The position numbers were made by a program, and so were the translations under genes. The notes beneath the pieces are model-generated. The model did no database searches. It had not been told where the DNA came from and saw only the letters and a program-made list of their open reading frames with translations. From assembly GCF_045635475.1 (NCBI RefSeq), contig NZ_JBJGXI010000002.1:62001-126000 (forward strand): DNA of 64,000 nt. Direction: 5' to 3'. This DNA comes from JBJGXI01 sp045635475. Its GTDB lineage: Bacteria; Bacillota; Bacilli; Bacillales; Amphibacillaceae. Positions 51,926-60,720 of the stretch are shown one piece after another; the stretch's first letter is position 1; every line of letters starts with the position of its first letter.

Positions 51926-52531
51926 ATGGCTAAAAATTTGTTTTTCACATTATTTATAAGTTTATCAGCAATTGTCTTAATTAGTTGTCAACAACAGGAA
52001 GAACAGCAACTATCTGAACAAGGAAATCAAGATCATACGATTCATGTAAAAAACTCCAATCCTAATACTAGAGAATCTTATTCTAATCAAGAGATGGCGC
52101 AGCACTTAGCAAATCTTGCTGGAGACATCCCTAATGTCAACGGTGCAACTGCAGTAGTCGCAGGTCCATACGCAGTAGTCGGAATTGATGTTGACAAGGA
52201 GCTTGACCGATCGCGTGTTGGAACAATTAAATACGCGGTTATGGAAGCCTTACAGCATGATCCTTATGGAAAGACAGCTGTTGTAGTTGCAGATGCAGAT
52301 GGAGCAGAGCGAGTTAGACAAATGGCTGAAAAAATGCGTCAAGGACATCCCGTTCAAGGAATTGTAGATGAATTAGCTGAAGTTGTTGGTCGCTATATGC
52401 CAGAATTCCCGATTACTGAAAATCAGCAACCAGATGAATCCGATCCAAATAAGGAAGTTGTTCCAGAAGGAGAAGAACAAGAGTTAGAAGAGATTCAAGA
52501 AGAACAATCCAATCATCACACAAATAATTAA
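51926..52531 (+). CDS. ylaJ: YlaJ, YhcN/YlaJ family sporulation lipoprotein
   Basis: A 201-residue lipoprotein with signal and lipobox SLSAIVLISC. The YhcN/YlaJ domain (HLANLAGDIPNVNGATAVVAG, VGTIKYAVMEALQHDPYGKT, VVADADGAERVRQMAEKM) fills residues 55-165, and an acidic tail follows. Relatives are spore inner-membrane lipoproteins. ATG with AAGGAGGAAA upstream. Followed by its own terminator. Confidence 0.9.
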   Translation: MAKNLFFTLFISLSAIVLISCQQQEEQQLSEQGNQDHTIHVKNSNPNTRESYSNQEMAQHLANLAGDIPNVNGATAVVAGPYAVVGIDVDKELDRSRVGTIKYAVMEALQHDPYGKTAVVVADADGAERVRQMAEKMRQGHPVQGIVDELAEVVGRYMPEFPITENQQPDESDPNKEVVPEGEEQELEEIQEEQSNHHTNN

Positions 52532-52539
52532 GATAAAAA

Positions 52540-52566
52540 AACAGACCGTTTTAGGTCTGTTTTTAT
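52540..52566 (+). terminator. Terminator after ylaJ
   Basis: AACAGACC (52540-52547) pairs with GGTCTGTT (52554-52561), followed by a T-run. Confidence 0.9.
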
Positions 52567-52765
52567 TTACATTAGAAAACTGTAAATCACATGGCGTGAA
52601 TAATTTTTAATGTCAGAGCTTTGCTTAAACGCTTCACCATCTTTCTTGTAATGCAGTTCCTCTTTCTGGTAGAGGCATAACTCAACGAGGGGGAGCGCTA
52701 AAGAAAACTATTTAGAATAATCATCTTGGTCTTTTAAAGACGCTCTTCGTTATTAGTTTTCTTCA

Positions 52766-52981
52766 TTATTGTTTGACACGGTTATAATAGTTAACACCAA
52801 ATTGAGAGCCTTCAGATACCATTTTTGCGTTATCAGTATTATCTTTTTCAGGAACACCAGCAGGTTCTATCGGTAAACTGTTACTCTGCTTATTTTTCTG
52901 CTTCTTAACACTAAATACTGTGTAACTAATTGCTCCTGCACTAATAGCACCTATAGCTGGAATCATCCACCTTTTTTTCAT
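52766..52981 (-). CDS. Small single-pass membrane protein, unknown
   Basis: A 71-residue protein with a basic start, a helix (WMIPAIGAISAGAISYTVF) and a polar tail. The end SEGSQFGVNYYNRVKQ looks conserved-like but I do not recognise the family. The site GGAGAGGAGG is excellent, which supports a real gene. It is isolated between ylaJ and ylaI, on the opposite strand. Confidence 0.65.
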   Translation of the reverse strand: MKKRWMIPAIGAISAGAISYTVFSVKKQKNKQSNSLPIEPAGVPEKDNTDNAKMVSEGSQFGVNYYNRVKQ

Positions 52982-53134
52982 AGGTAGCCTCCTCTCCTTT
53001 ATCTTTCACTATGTATTTTCCCAGAATGTACAACGTTTAAACAATGTAGCATCCAAGTTCATTTTCAGAGAACATGGAATTTATAGGGTAATCGTGTTAA
53101 AATGATTCTATTAGTTCTACTAGAGGTGAGTTTA

Positions 53135-53338
53135 ATGAGGGTTAAGTGTGTCTTATGTGATACCGTTAATAATATTGATGGAAGTTCTCCATTAGCTAAA
53201 CGTCTAAGAAATCGTCGTATTCATATATATATGTGCCCGATATGTGACACTCGCATTGGCGATAAAACAAAACAACGTCACGCTACAGGAAATTTTAAAT
53301 TGTATAAGGAAAAAGAGAAACAAAATCATTTATTTTAA
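53135..53338 (+). CDS. ylaI: YlaI family zinc-ribbon protein (DUF2197)
   Basis: A 67-residue protein with two CxxC pairs, VKCVLCDT and YMCPICDTRI, forming a likely zinc ribbon. DUF2197 is defined by B. subtilis YlaI. The ATG of MRVKC follows GAGGTG; eleven upstream codons are ignored. Function unknown. Confidence 0.85.
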   Translation: MRVKCVLCDTVNNIDGSSPLAKRLRNRRIHIYMCPICDTRIGDKTKQRHATGNFKLYKEKEKQNHLF

Positions 53339-53344
53339 ATTTGA

Positions 53345-53510
53345 ACAAAAGTGCAGAGCGCCGGTTAGCGAAGTACGGACTGGACTGAACCACAAGAACA
53401 GAGTAAGCTTCGAAGGTTTACCTATTAGAATAAAGGAAACATGCCCCTTCACGGAGATGAGGGGGGACTCTCGTTAGTCGCTAGCGCTAGGAACTGGACG
53501 TGTCAATACT
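53345..53510 (-). repeat. Interspersed tctag-type repeat, inverted and worn
   Basis: Reads AAAAGTGCAGAGCGCC at the left and GCGCTAGGAACTGGACGTGT at the right, the reverse of the family ends. It lies after ylaI, before the ylaH terminator. Confidence 0.55.
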
Positions 53511-53557
53511 ACATGTTATCTACTTTTAGTATATTTTATAATTTCCTAGACAACAAG

Positions 53558-53594
53558 AAAAGAAGCCTTTTTCACAAAGAAAATGGCTTCTTTT
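53558..53594 (-). terminator. Terminator after ylaH
   Basis: AAAAGAAGCC (53558-53567) pairs exactly with GGCTTCTTTT (53585-53594); T-rich on both sides. Confidence 0.8.
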
Positions 53595-53605
53595 TAATAG
53601 TTACT

Positions 53606-53971
53606 TTATGTACGTTTTTTTCGCTCTTGATAAAGCCTAAACCGATAAATACCTAATACCAATGCAATGACGATCATGCATTCTGCGACAGGCAAACCTA
53701 GTATTGCAAAAAAAGTTAACCCAATGCATCCAATTGCTAATATTACATAGACGATCGCTGATTTTAGTAGTGGTAGTTGTTTTGCAAAACCAAGCTTATA
53801 GCAGATTACTGTTAGAATAACGATTGTGACATATAGGAAGAATAGGCCTCTGAATAAGATGGCTAATTCGTCATCATTTGCTAAATTAACTTCTCCACCT
53901 AGACTGTTCATAAAAAATGTAGTAATTGGTCCAAGATGGTCTGGTATCTGAATTGATTCTTGCTCGATCAC
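53606..53971 (-). CDS. ylaH: YlaH-like membrane protein
   Basis: A 121-residue protein with three membrane helices (GLFFLYVTIVILTVICYKLG, LKSAIVYVILAIGCIGLTFF, VAECMIVIALVLGIYRFRLY) and a basic C-terminus. It fits the YlaH-like family; function unknown. Start GTG behind AAGGGGGAAG. Confidence 0.85.
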   Translation of the reverse strand: MIEQESIQIPDHLGPITTFFMNSLGGEVNLANDDELAILFRGLFFLYVTIVILTVICYKLGFAKQLPLLKSAIVYVILAIGCIGLTFFAILGLPVAECMIVIALVLGIYRFRLYQERKKRT

Positions 53972-54107
53972 TTCGCTTCCCCCTTCAAGTAAAACCTTCC
54001 TTTGTTATCATACTAAAAATCCATTATTTAAGCTAGAGTTTCATTGCAACATGAAGTCATTTCTTTTTCTGCGAGAATCACTTATACTATTACAAAGGAG
54101 TGAAACG

Positions 54108-54284
54108 ATGAAGTCTATTCAATATTCAAAACTACTTTTAGCAATCTTAGTTATTCTTTCCTTTTCTGGTGTAGGTATCGCAATTGCATATAGGAATACA
54201 TTCCTAGCCATTGCCGCTTTGTTACTTGGATTTATTATTATGGGATTTGGGATAGCACTTAAAAGAAAAGACGCAGTAAATTAA
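54108..54284 (+). CDS. ylaF: DUF5325 family small membrane protein (YlaF)
   Basis: A 58-residue protein with two helices (LLLAILVILSFSGVGIAIAY and FLAIAALLLGFIIMGFGIAL) and a charged end. Size and pattern fit YlaF/DUF5325. ATG with AAAGGAG; upstream frame discarded. Divergent from ylaH, as in B. subtilis order ylaF-typA-ylaH but with typA absent. Confidence 0.78.
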   Translation: MKSIQYSKLLLAILVILSFSGVGIAIAYRNTFLAIAALLLGFIIMGFGIALKRKDAVN

Positions 54285-54293
54285 ACTACATTA

Positions 54294-54323
54294 AAAGGAC
54301 TGCCTCTTTGGGCAGTCCTTTTT
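54294..54323 (+). terminator. Terminator after ylaF
   Basis: AAAGGACTGCC (54294-54304) pairs with GGCAGTCCTTT (54311-54321) and Ts follow. The repeat linker starts right after it. Confidence 0.9.
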
Positions 54324-54503
54324 CTTATAAGATAAGAACGTATTTATTTTACAAGTGTCTAGCTCCGAGCGCCAGAAACTACTCGACTTCTCGAATAGCC
54401 TACGATAAGTCATCATTGATTCGCATGCTTCATCATGATTCCTTTATCTTTAGTCGATTCGCTCCAGTCGTTACGTTTCTTAGCGGCGCTCTGCGCTTTT
54501 CTT
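54324..54503 (+). repeat. tctag-type repeat, tandem copy A with linker
   Basis: Linker CTTATAAGATAAGAACGTAT, then GTGTCTAGCTCCGAGCGCCA (54355 on) through CGTTTCTTAGCGGCGCTCTG to GCGCTTTTCTT. Its ends pair (GCGCC-AGAAAC with GTTTCT-GGCGC), so it can fold into one hairpin. Copy B follows without gap. Confidence 0.92.
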
Positions 54504-54650
54504 GTGTCTAGCTCCGAGCGCCAGAAACTACTCGACTTCTCGAATCGCCTACGATAAGTCATCATTGATTCACATGCTTCATCATGATTCCTTTATCTTT
54601 AGTCGATTCGCTCCAGTCGTTACGTTTCTTAGCGGCGCTCTGCGCTTTTC
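54504..54650 (+). repeat. tctag-type repeat, tandem copy B
   Basis: Offset exactly 149 bases from copy A, with only two differences that I can see (AATAGCC/AATCGCC and TTCGCATG/TTCACATG). It ends at the suhB stop codon. Small open frames in both copies are artefacts. Confidence 0.92.
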
Positions 54651-55454
54651 TCACTTCAATTCAATATACTCGGAAATTAATTTTTCATGGATTCGTGTAT
54701 TACACGCTAAAACTGTGTTATTTGTTAACATATCTAATTTTTGACCATTAGCTTGTGTAACTGTTCCACCTACCTCTTCAACTAATATAGATCCGGCTGC
54801 TACGTCCCATGGCGCCAATTTCAATGTTAGATAACCATCGACACATCCTTCAGCAACAAAAGCTAGTTCTAATGCTGCTGACCCATAAGATCTTGTTCCT
54901 CTAATTTTTTTAACAAGCGCTTGAACCTTCTTATAATTGATTTTTGGGTTTTCACATACTAAATAGCTATTTAATACCATGATTGATGTATCGAGGTTTC
55001 GGTTTTCATCTAGTTTTGGCAATTCGACTCCATTTTTATAAGCCCCTTGTCTACGAATCACGCTATATAAAACGTCCTCCATAACATTATAAATCAGTCC
55101 TACTTCACCAACACCATCATGATATATACCGATAGAGATAGCAAAATTCCGCTTTTGGTGAACAAAATTCATTGTGCCATCGATTGGGTCTATGATCCAT
55201 ATCGTGCCGTCTAATGACTCAACATCGTCACCAAAGCCTTCCTCTCCCAACATAAGGTGCTCAGGGTACGTTTCTTTTATTTTATTAGCAAAGAATTCCT
55301 CTGTATTTTTATCCATATGTGTAACGAGATCATTTGGGTTAGATTTCGTATCTATGTATAAAGGTTCGTCAATTACATCTCTAATATGTGCTCCTGCTTC
55401 GAGAATCCACTTTTTCGCCTGTTCAAAAAGCGCTTGTATTTGCTTTTTATCCAT
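54651..55454 (-). CDS. suhB: Inositol monophosphatase family protein (SuhB/YktC)
   Basis: A 267-residue Mg-dependent phosphatase. Metal motifs are GEEGFG, WIIDPIDGTMNFVH and WDVAAGSILVEEVGG, all intact. It may dephosphorylate inositol phosphates or related sugars. The ATG of MDKKQIQ follows GGAGGAAATAGC. It sits by yktB and yktA as in B. subtilis. No terminator other than the tandem repeat follows its stop. Confidence 0.93.
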   Translation of the reverse strand: MDKKQIQALFEQAKKWILEAGAHIRDVIDEPLYIDTKSNPNDLVTHMDKNTEEFFANKIKETYPEHLMLGEEGFGDDVESLDGTIWIIDPIDGTMNFVHQKRNFAISIGIYHDGVGEVGLIYNVMEDVLYSVIRRQGAYKNGVELPKLDENRNLDTSIMVLNSYLVCENPKINYKKVQALVKKIRGTRSYGSAALELAFVAEGCVDGYLTLKLAPWDVAAGSILVEEVGGTVTQANGQKLDMLTNNTVLACNTRIHEKLISEYIELK

Positions 55455-55643
55455 GCTATTTCCTCCAACTTTCATTAATAAGATTTTCATACATCTTACC
55501 AAAAAAGGTAATATGATGCACGCTTGGACAATTATCCTCCGTGATAAACTTGTCTAGCTCCCACGTAATGCATGTTCGTTTCTATCATATGTAACTTGTG
55601 ATAAACTAATATCAATTGAAGATGGAAAGGTAGTGCAAAACAG

Positions 55644-56261
55644 ATGAGTTTTACTGGGTTTAATCAAAATGATTTTCAAACGTTCACCATAAATGGATTA
55701 GAGGAACGGATGGAAGCAATTCGCGAGCGTATACAACCAAAATTCACACAAATTGGACAAGAGTTAACTGACCATTTGTCTGCTACTCTCGGAAATGAAA
55801 TGTTCTTACATATTGCAAGACATGCAAGAAGGTCTGTCAACCCTCCTAATGATACGTGGTTGGCCATTGCAGAAAATAAACGCGGCTATAAAAAGCATCC
55901 ACATTTTCAAGTAGGCTTATTTGATGACCATGTATTTATCTGGCTAGCGTTCATCTATGAACTACCCAATAAATCAAAAATCGCTAACGTATTATTGGAT
56001 AAATATGATGAACTAACAAAGTTGCCAGACACTTATGTTGTATCGCTAGATCATATGAAAAAGGTAGCAATGCCCATCTCTGATTTAACAGAAGACAACA
56101 TCATAAGATTCCGCGATGTAAAAAAGGCTGAATTTTTAATTGGTCAGCATATCGCGTCAGATGATCCAATATTACAAGATGGCAAACAATTTATTAAAGT
56201 GTGTAAAGAAACAATTGACACGCTCGTCCCCTATTATCGATTAGCAGTTTCTACAGTTTAA
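55644..56261 (+). CDS. yktB: DUF1054 family protein YktB (UPF0637)
   Basis: A 205-residue protein with FTGFNQNDFQTFTINGLEERM, HIARHARRSVNPPNDTWLAI and YKKHPHFQVGLFDDHVFIWL, the DUF1054 family. Function unknown. Divergent from suhB, convergent with yktA. Confidence 0.93.
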   Translation: MSFTGFNQNDFQTFTINGLEERMEAIRERIQPKFTQIGQELTDHLSATLGNEMFLHIARHARRSVNPPNDTWLAIAENKRGYKKHPHFQVGLFDDHVFIWLAFIYELPNKSKIANVLLDKYDELTKLPDTYVVSLDHMKKVAMPISDLTEDNIIRFRDVKKAEFLIGQHIASDDPILQDGKQFIKVCKETIDTLVPYYRLAVSTV

Positions 56262-56285
56262 GGGCTGACAATTGCCAGCCCTTTA
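56261..56285 (+). terminator. Short hairpin between yktB and yktA
   Basis: GGGCTG (56262-56267) pairs with CAGCCC (56276-56281), then TTTATTTAG; a short terminator for yktB. Confidence 0.65.
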
Positions 56286-56294
56286 TTTAGTTTG

Positions 56295-56567
56295 TTATTG
56301 CATTGTTAATCGTTGTCCTGAACGAAGCGTTTCTGCTTTTTGAACGGTCCGGTAACAGGAATATCCAGACTCTTTTTCAAATTTAGCACATAGTTGTTTT
56401 TCTTCACTTTTTGCAGGAACTATTTGTTTGAATCTTGTATAGGCAATCATGACTTCATCTTGTTTAACACCTGATTCATATGCCTTTTCCACTATAGAAA
56501 AGAAATTAACAACATCAATTATTTCTTGTTTTGACCAATGATCTTCAAACGGGTAACTGTAACTCAT
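56295..56567 (-). CDS. yktA: UPF0223 family protein YktA
   Basis: A 90-residue protein with YSYPFEDHWSKQEIIDVVNF and ESGYSCYRTVQKA, the UPF0223 family. Function unknown. ATG behind AAAAGGAG. Confidence 0.92.
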   Translation of the reverse strand: MSYSYPFEDHWSKQEIIDVVNFFSIVEKAYESGVKQDEVMIAYTRFKQIVPAKSEEKQLCAKFEKESGYSCYRTVQKAETLRSGQRLTMQ

Positions 56568-56730
56568 AAAAACAACTCCTTTTCATCCTATATGTAATTA
56601 GTTTATGTGATTCTGACATTTCCATTAATATCGTATCATGAATATAATCATTTATGTCAAAACTAGCTATTAAGCTTATGATTTGCTATAATTCAGTTTG
56701 CTTTAATCTTTTTAAGAGGTGTACTTACAT

Positions 56731-58203
56731 ATGAAATCACAAAGTGAAACCCCTTTATTTTCAGGGGTAACAGCCCACGCGCAAAAAAATCCAACTCAAT
56801 TTCACATTCCAGGACATAAAAAAGGAATTGGCATGGATCCCGAATTTCGTGCTTTTATTGGTGATAATGCATTGTCAATTGATTTAATTAATATTCAGCC
56901 ATTAGACGACCTTCATCATCCGCATGGTATGATTAAAGAAGCCCAAGAGCTTGCTGCTGAAGCATTCGGAGCAGATTATACATTCTTTTCTGTTCAAGGC
57001 ACAAGTGGAGCTATAATGGCTATGGTGTTAAGTGTTTGTGGACCAGGTGATAAAATTATTGTACCAAGAAATATTCATAAATCGGTTACAACGGCTTTAA
57101 TTTTTTCCGGTGCAACACCTATTTTCATTCACCCAGAGGTTGATGAGGATTTGGGGATCTCCCACGGGATTACACCGGAAGCTGTAGAGAAAGCGTTGAC
57201 TGCTCACCCAGATGCTAAAGCAGTATTAGTGATCAATCCTACCTATTTTGGCATCGCAGCTGATTTAAGAAAAATAGTTGGCATTGCTCATCGTTATGAT
57301 ATTCCAGTGCTTGTTGATGAAGCACACGGGGTACACATACACTTTCACGAAAATCTACCTGCTTCCGCTATGCAAGCAGGTGCTGATTTGGCAGCTACTA
57401 GCGTCCATAAGCTTGGTGGTTCGATGACGCAGAGCTCCGTATTAAATTTACGAGAAGGATTAGTCTCTCATGAACGCGTGCAAAGTGTACTTTCAATGCT
57501 AACAACAACATCAACATCTTATATTTTGTTAGCGTCATTGGACACAGCACGTAAGCAGCTTGCTTTACATGGTAAAGAACTTATTGATCGTACAATAAAC
57601 CTCGCGCAACAGACGAGACAAGCAATCAATGATATTGAACACTTGTATTGTGTTGGAGAAGAGATTATAGGAAGTAATGCAACATTTAACTACGATCCAA
57701 CAAAACTAATTATTTCAGTTAAAAACCTCGGCTTAACAGGACATGATGTCGAGGTATGGCTTCGGAAAAAGCATAATATTGAAGTAGAATTGTCTGATTT
57801 ATATAACATCCTTTGCATTATTACCCCTGGGGATACGATAACAGAGACGAATCAATTAGTAGAAGCGCTGCGAACGTTAGCAACAGAATCAGCTGTTAAC
57901 GTGACCGAGAAAAAAATAAAGGTTAACATTCCAGATATTCCTCTGCTCGCTTTATCACCACGAGATGCTTTCTATGCTGAAACAGAGATTGTGGAATTGG
58001 ATGAAGCTGCTGGCAGGATTAGTGCCGAATCTATTATGGTCTACCCTCCTGGTATACCAATATTTATTCCTGGGGAAATAATTACAGAAGAAAATATACA
58101 ATACATCCATCAAAACTTGGAAGCTGGTCTTCCTGTACAAGGTTTAGAAGATGAAACGATCAAACATATTCGTGTTATCAGAGAACATAAGGCATTTCAA
58201 TAA
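56731..58203 (+). CDS. speA: Arginine decarboxylase-type PLP enzyme SpeA
   Basis: A 490-residue Orn/Lys/Arg decarboxylase class I enzyme. FHIPGHKKG opens it; the PLP lysine lies in TSVHKLGGSMTQSS and the PLP aspartate in LVDEAHGVHIHF. C-terminal MVYPPGIPIFIPGE is typical. At this map place B. subtilis has speA, which makes agmatine for polyamines; lysine specificity cannot be excluded. The GTG four codons before is part of AGAGGTG, so the ATG is used. Confidence 0.93.
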   Translation: MKSQSETPLFSGVTAHAQKNPTQFHIPGHKKGIGMDPEFRAFIGDNALSIDLINIQPLDDLHHPHGMIKEAQELAAEAFGADYTFFSVQGTSGAIMAMVLSVCGPGDKIIVPRNIHKSVTTALIFSGATPIFIHPEVDEDLGISHGITPEAVEKALTAHPDAKAVLVINPTYFGIAADLRKIVGIAHRYDIPVLVDEAHGVHIHFHENLPASAMQAGADLAATSVHKLGGSMTQSSVLNLREGLVSHERVQSVLSMLTTTSTSYILLASLDTARKQLALHGKELIDRTINLAQQTRQAINDIEHLYCVGEEIIGSNATFNYDPTKLIISVKNLGLTGHDVEVWLRKKHNIEVELSDLYNILCIITPGDTITETNQLVEALRTLATESAVNVTEKKIKVNIPDIPLLALSPRDAFYAETEIVELDEAAGRISAESIMVYPPGIPIFIPGEIITEENIQYIHQNLEAGLPVQGLEDETIKHIRVIREHKAFQ

Positions 58204-58210
58204 TTGAAAA

Positions 58211-58246
58211 AAAGGAAGGTGCTAGATTACATAGCACCTTCCTTTT
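58211..58246. terminator. Convergent terminator speA / deacetylase
   Basis: AAAGGAAGGTGCTA (58211-58224) pairs exactly with TAGCACCTTCCTTT (58232-58245) with T-runs on both strands. Confidence 0.9.
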
Positions 58247-58248
58247 GC

Positions 58249-59145
58249 TTATTCTGGAAGCTTTAAAAGCTTTGGATCGACAAACTCATATCCTTTTTCA
58301 CGTAAACCTATGACGATATCATCAAGAGCTGCAGCAGTCCATTCTCGGTCATGCATGAGTAGATTGGCGCCATTACTTAGTAATGGTGTATTGACCATTA
58401 TATCCGCAATTGCTTCCTCTGACATATAATCAGAGTTCCAGTCATATCCATACGTCCAATTCATCTGAAGCATACCTTCATCTTTAACAAGCTGTGTTGA
58501 GAAATCCGTGTTGACTCCATTTGGGGCACGGAAATATTTAGGCTTTTCTCCAATAATCTCTTCAATTAACTTACTAAGGCTTAAAATTTCTTCTTTCTGC
58601 TCTTCCTCAGAAATAGTACTTAATCTTGTATGATTGTATGTGTGGTTACCAATTTCGAAGCCCATCTCATGTATCTGTTTCAACACTTGTTTCTCTTCAT
58701 CTGTATCTATGAAATGACCATTAACAAAGAAAATAGCTGGTACATTTAATTCCTTTAATGTATGTGCCATTTCCAAAGCATAAGTATCTGGTGCATCATC
58801 AATTGTCAATAATGCAACTTTTTCATTAGCATCTTCAGTTAAAGGTTTAACACTCCAAACGCTAGAGATCTCATACTGTGCTTCCAATTCCTCTTCTGGT
58901 TGTTCAACAGGTTCTGGATCCGTTTGTTCATCACCAGTGTCTTCTTCTGGTGTAGTTAAATCTTGTTCAGGGGCAGGATCTTCTTCCTGATTAGTGTTAT
59001 CTTCACCACTGTTATTCTCTTCCTCTACCTGATCCTGCTCATCCGTTTCATTTTCAGGAGCCGGATCTTCGTTCGTGTTACAACTTACTAATAGTACTAA
59101 AACAAATAAACTAATGATAAACCAAATGCTGTATTTCACTCTCAC
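58249..59145 (-). CDS. Polysaccharide deacetylase (NodB) lipoprotein
   Basis: A 298-residue lipoprotein. Lipobox LVLLVSC is followed by about 65 residues of Glu/Asp/Pro/Thr-rich linker, then a NodB domain: VALLTIDDAPDTYALEMA (two Asp, DDAP for the usual DDGP), IGNHTYNHTRLS (metal histidines HxxxH) and YFRAPNGVNTDF. It probably removes acetyl groups from peptidoglycan or a surface polymer. Start GTG behind AGGAGG. In B. subtilis slp lies between pdhD and speA; here this gene does. Confidence 0.9.
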   Translation of the reverse strand: MRVKYSIWFIISLFVLVLLVSCNTNEDPAPENETDEQDQVEEENNSGEDNTNQEEDPAPEQDLTTPEEDTGDEQTDPEPVEQPEEELEAQYEISSVWSVKPLTEDANEKVALLTIDDAPDTYALEMAHTLKELNVPAIFFVNGHFIDTDEEKQVLKQIHEMGFEIGNHTYNHTRLSTISEEEQKEEILSLSKLIEEIIGEKPKYFRAPNGVNTDFSTQLVKDEGMLQMNWTYGYDWNSDYMSEEAIADIMVNTPLLSNGANLLMHDREWTAAALDDIVIGLREKGYEFVDPKLLKLPE

Positions 59146-59263
59146 TAAAATAACCTCCTGATGTATGTGGACTACCTCTTATTATAATCGATTTAGAAGT
59201 AGTTGAGTATGAATATTTGATAAAAGTGATGACATATTTCACCATTTTTAAAACAACTCTATT

Positions 59264-59294
59264 CAAAAAGCCTACCTCCAGTAAGGAGATAGGC
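59264..59294 (-). terminator. Terminator of the pdh operon
   Basis: GCCTACCTCC (59270-59279) pairs with GGAGATAGGC (59285-59294, one mismatch or wobble) and five Ts follow on the minus strand. Confidence 0.88.
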
Positions 59295-59307
59295 AACTTT
59301 TATAAAT

Positions 59308-60717
59308 TTATTTAACAATATGGATAGGTAACCCAAGCGCGACTTCGGCAGCTTCCATTGTTATTTCACCAAGTGTTGGGTGAGCGTGAATAGTTAGTGC
59401 TAAATCTTCTGCAGTCATACCAGCTTCAATAGCTAAACCAAGTTCAGCAATCATGTCACTAGCATTAGGACCTGCAACTTGAGCACCAATCACTAAGCCA
59501 TCTTCTTTACGAGTAATAAGCTTTAAGAAGCCTTCACTATCGTTAAGTGATAGCGCACGACCATTAGCAGCAAATGGGAATTTAGATGCTAAAACATCGT
59601 AACCAGCATCTTTTGCTTCTTGCTCTGCATATCCTACAGTTGCAAGTTCTGGTTCAGAGAAAACAACAGCCGGAATTGCATTATAGTCAATTTCAGATTT
59701 TTCTCCACTAATAGCTTCAGCAGCAATCTTACCTTCATAAGATGCTTTGTGCGCTAATGGTGGTCCAGCAACGATATCACCAATTGCATAGATGTTATCA
59801 ATATTTGTGCGACATTGTTTATCAATATTGATGACACCGCGATCTGTCATTTCAATGCCAACTTGTTCAAGTCCAATTTCACTAGTGTTTGGACGTCGAC
59901 CGACAGTCACTAGTACATAATCAGCTTCAACTGTAACTTCTTTACCTTTAGCTTCATATGTTACTTTTACGCCATCCTTAGATTCTTCCACACCTTTAGC
60001 CATGGCTTCTGTAACAATATCTACACCTTTTTTCTTCAAGTTACGTTTTACTAATGACGACATTTGCTTTTCAAAACCGCCCAAAATGTCTTTAGTACCT
60101 TCAAGAATAGTAACTTCTGTACCGAAATTAGCGTAAGCTGTACCTAATTCAGTACCAACATAGCCTCCACCAATAACAACCATCTTTTTCGGTATTTCCT
60201 TCAAATTTAGTGCGCCAGTAGAATCTAGTACACGTTCTGAATATTTGAAGGTAGGAATTTCAATTGGACTTGAACCCGTTGCAATAATACAGTTTTTAAA
60301 TGTATATGTTTGAGAGCTTTTATCATCCATTACTTTTACAGTGTTTTTATCTACAAAGTAAACTTCACCTTTAACGATGTCTACTTTATTTCCTTTTAAA
60401 AGGCCTTCAACACCGGAAGTTAATTTGTTAACTACAGTGCCTTTCCATTCTTGTACCTTAGAAAAGTCAACACTTACTTTATCGACTGTAATACCCATGT
60501 CATCAGAACCATGTGCATATTCATAGCGGTGACCTGCTTGGATTAGTGCTTTAGATGGGATACAACCTACGTTTAAACATACTCCACCTAATGCACCTTT
60601 ATCAACAATAGTAACCTTCTGACCAGTTTGAGCTGCACGGATTGCAGCAACATACCCACCAGGTCCAGCTCCTACTACTAGTGTATCTAACTCAATTGGA
60701 AAATCTCCTACTACCAT
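59308..60717 (-). CDS. pdhD: Dihydrolipoyl dehydrogenase E3
   Basis: A 469-residue FAD enzyme that reoxidises dihydrolipoamide in pyruvate dehydrogenase (and shared complexes). FAD motif VVGAGPGGYVAAIRAAQ, redox disulfide GGVCLNVGCIPSKAL, NAD motif VVIGGGYVGTELGTAYANFG and active-site pair HAHPTLGE are all present. It starts 3 bases after pdhC. Confidence 0.98.
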   Translation of the reverse strand: MVVGDFPIELDTLVVGAGPGGYVAAIRAAQTGQKVTIVDKGALGGVCLNVGCIPSKALIQAGHRYEYAHGSDDMGITVDKVSVDFSKVQEWKGTVVNKLTSGVEGLLKGNKVDIVKGEVYFVDKNTVKVMDDKSSQTYTFKNCIIATGSSPIEIPTFKYSERVLDSTGALNLKEIPKKMVVIGGGYVGTELGTAYANFGTEVTILEGTKDILGGFEKQMSSLVKRNLKKKGVDIVTEAMAKGVEESKDGVKVTYEAKGKEVTVEADYVLVTVGRRPNTSEIGLEQVGIEMTDRGVINIDKQCRTNIDNIYAIGDIVAGPPLAHKASYEGKIAAEAISGEKSEIDYNAIPAVVFSEPELATVGYAEQEAKDAGYDVLASKFPFAANGRALSLNDSEGFLKLITRKEDGLVIGAQVAGPNASDMIAELGLAIEAGMTAEDLALTIHAHPTLGEITMEAAEVALGLPIHIVK

Positions 60718-60720
60718 AAT

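Noticed and set aside
54308..54744. Two similar frames starting MGSPF.. and MCLAPSARN..
   Set aside because: They are readings of the tandem 149-bp repeats; such frames occur wherever the repeat does.
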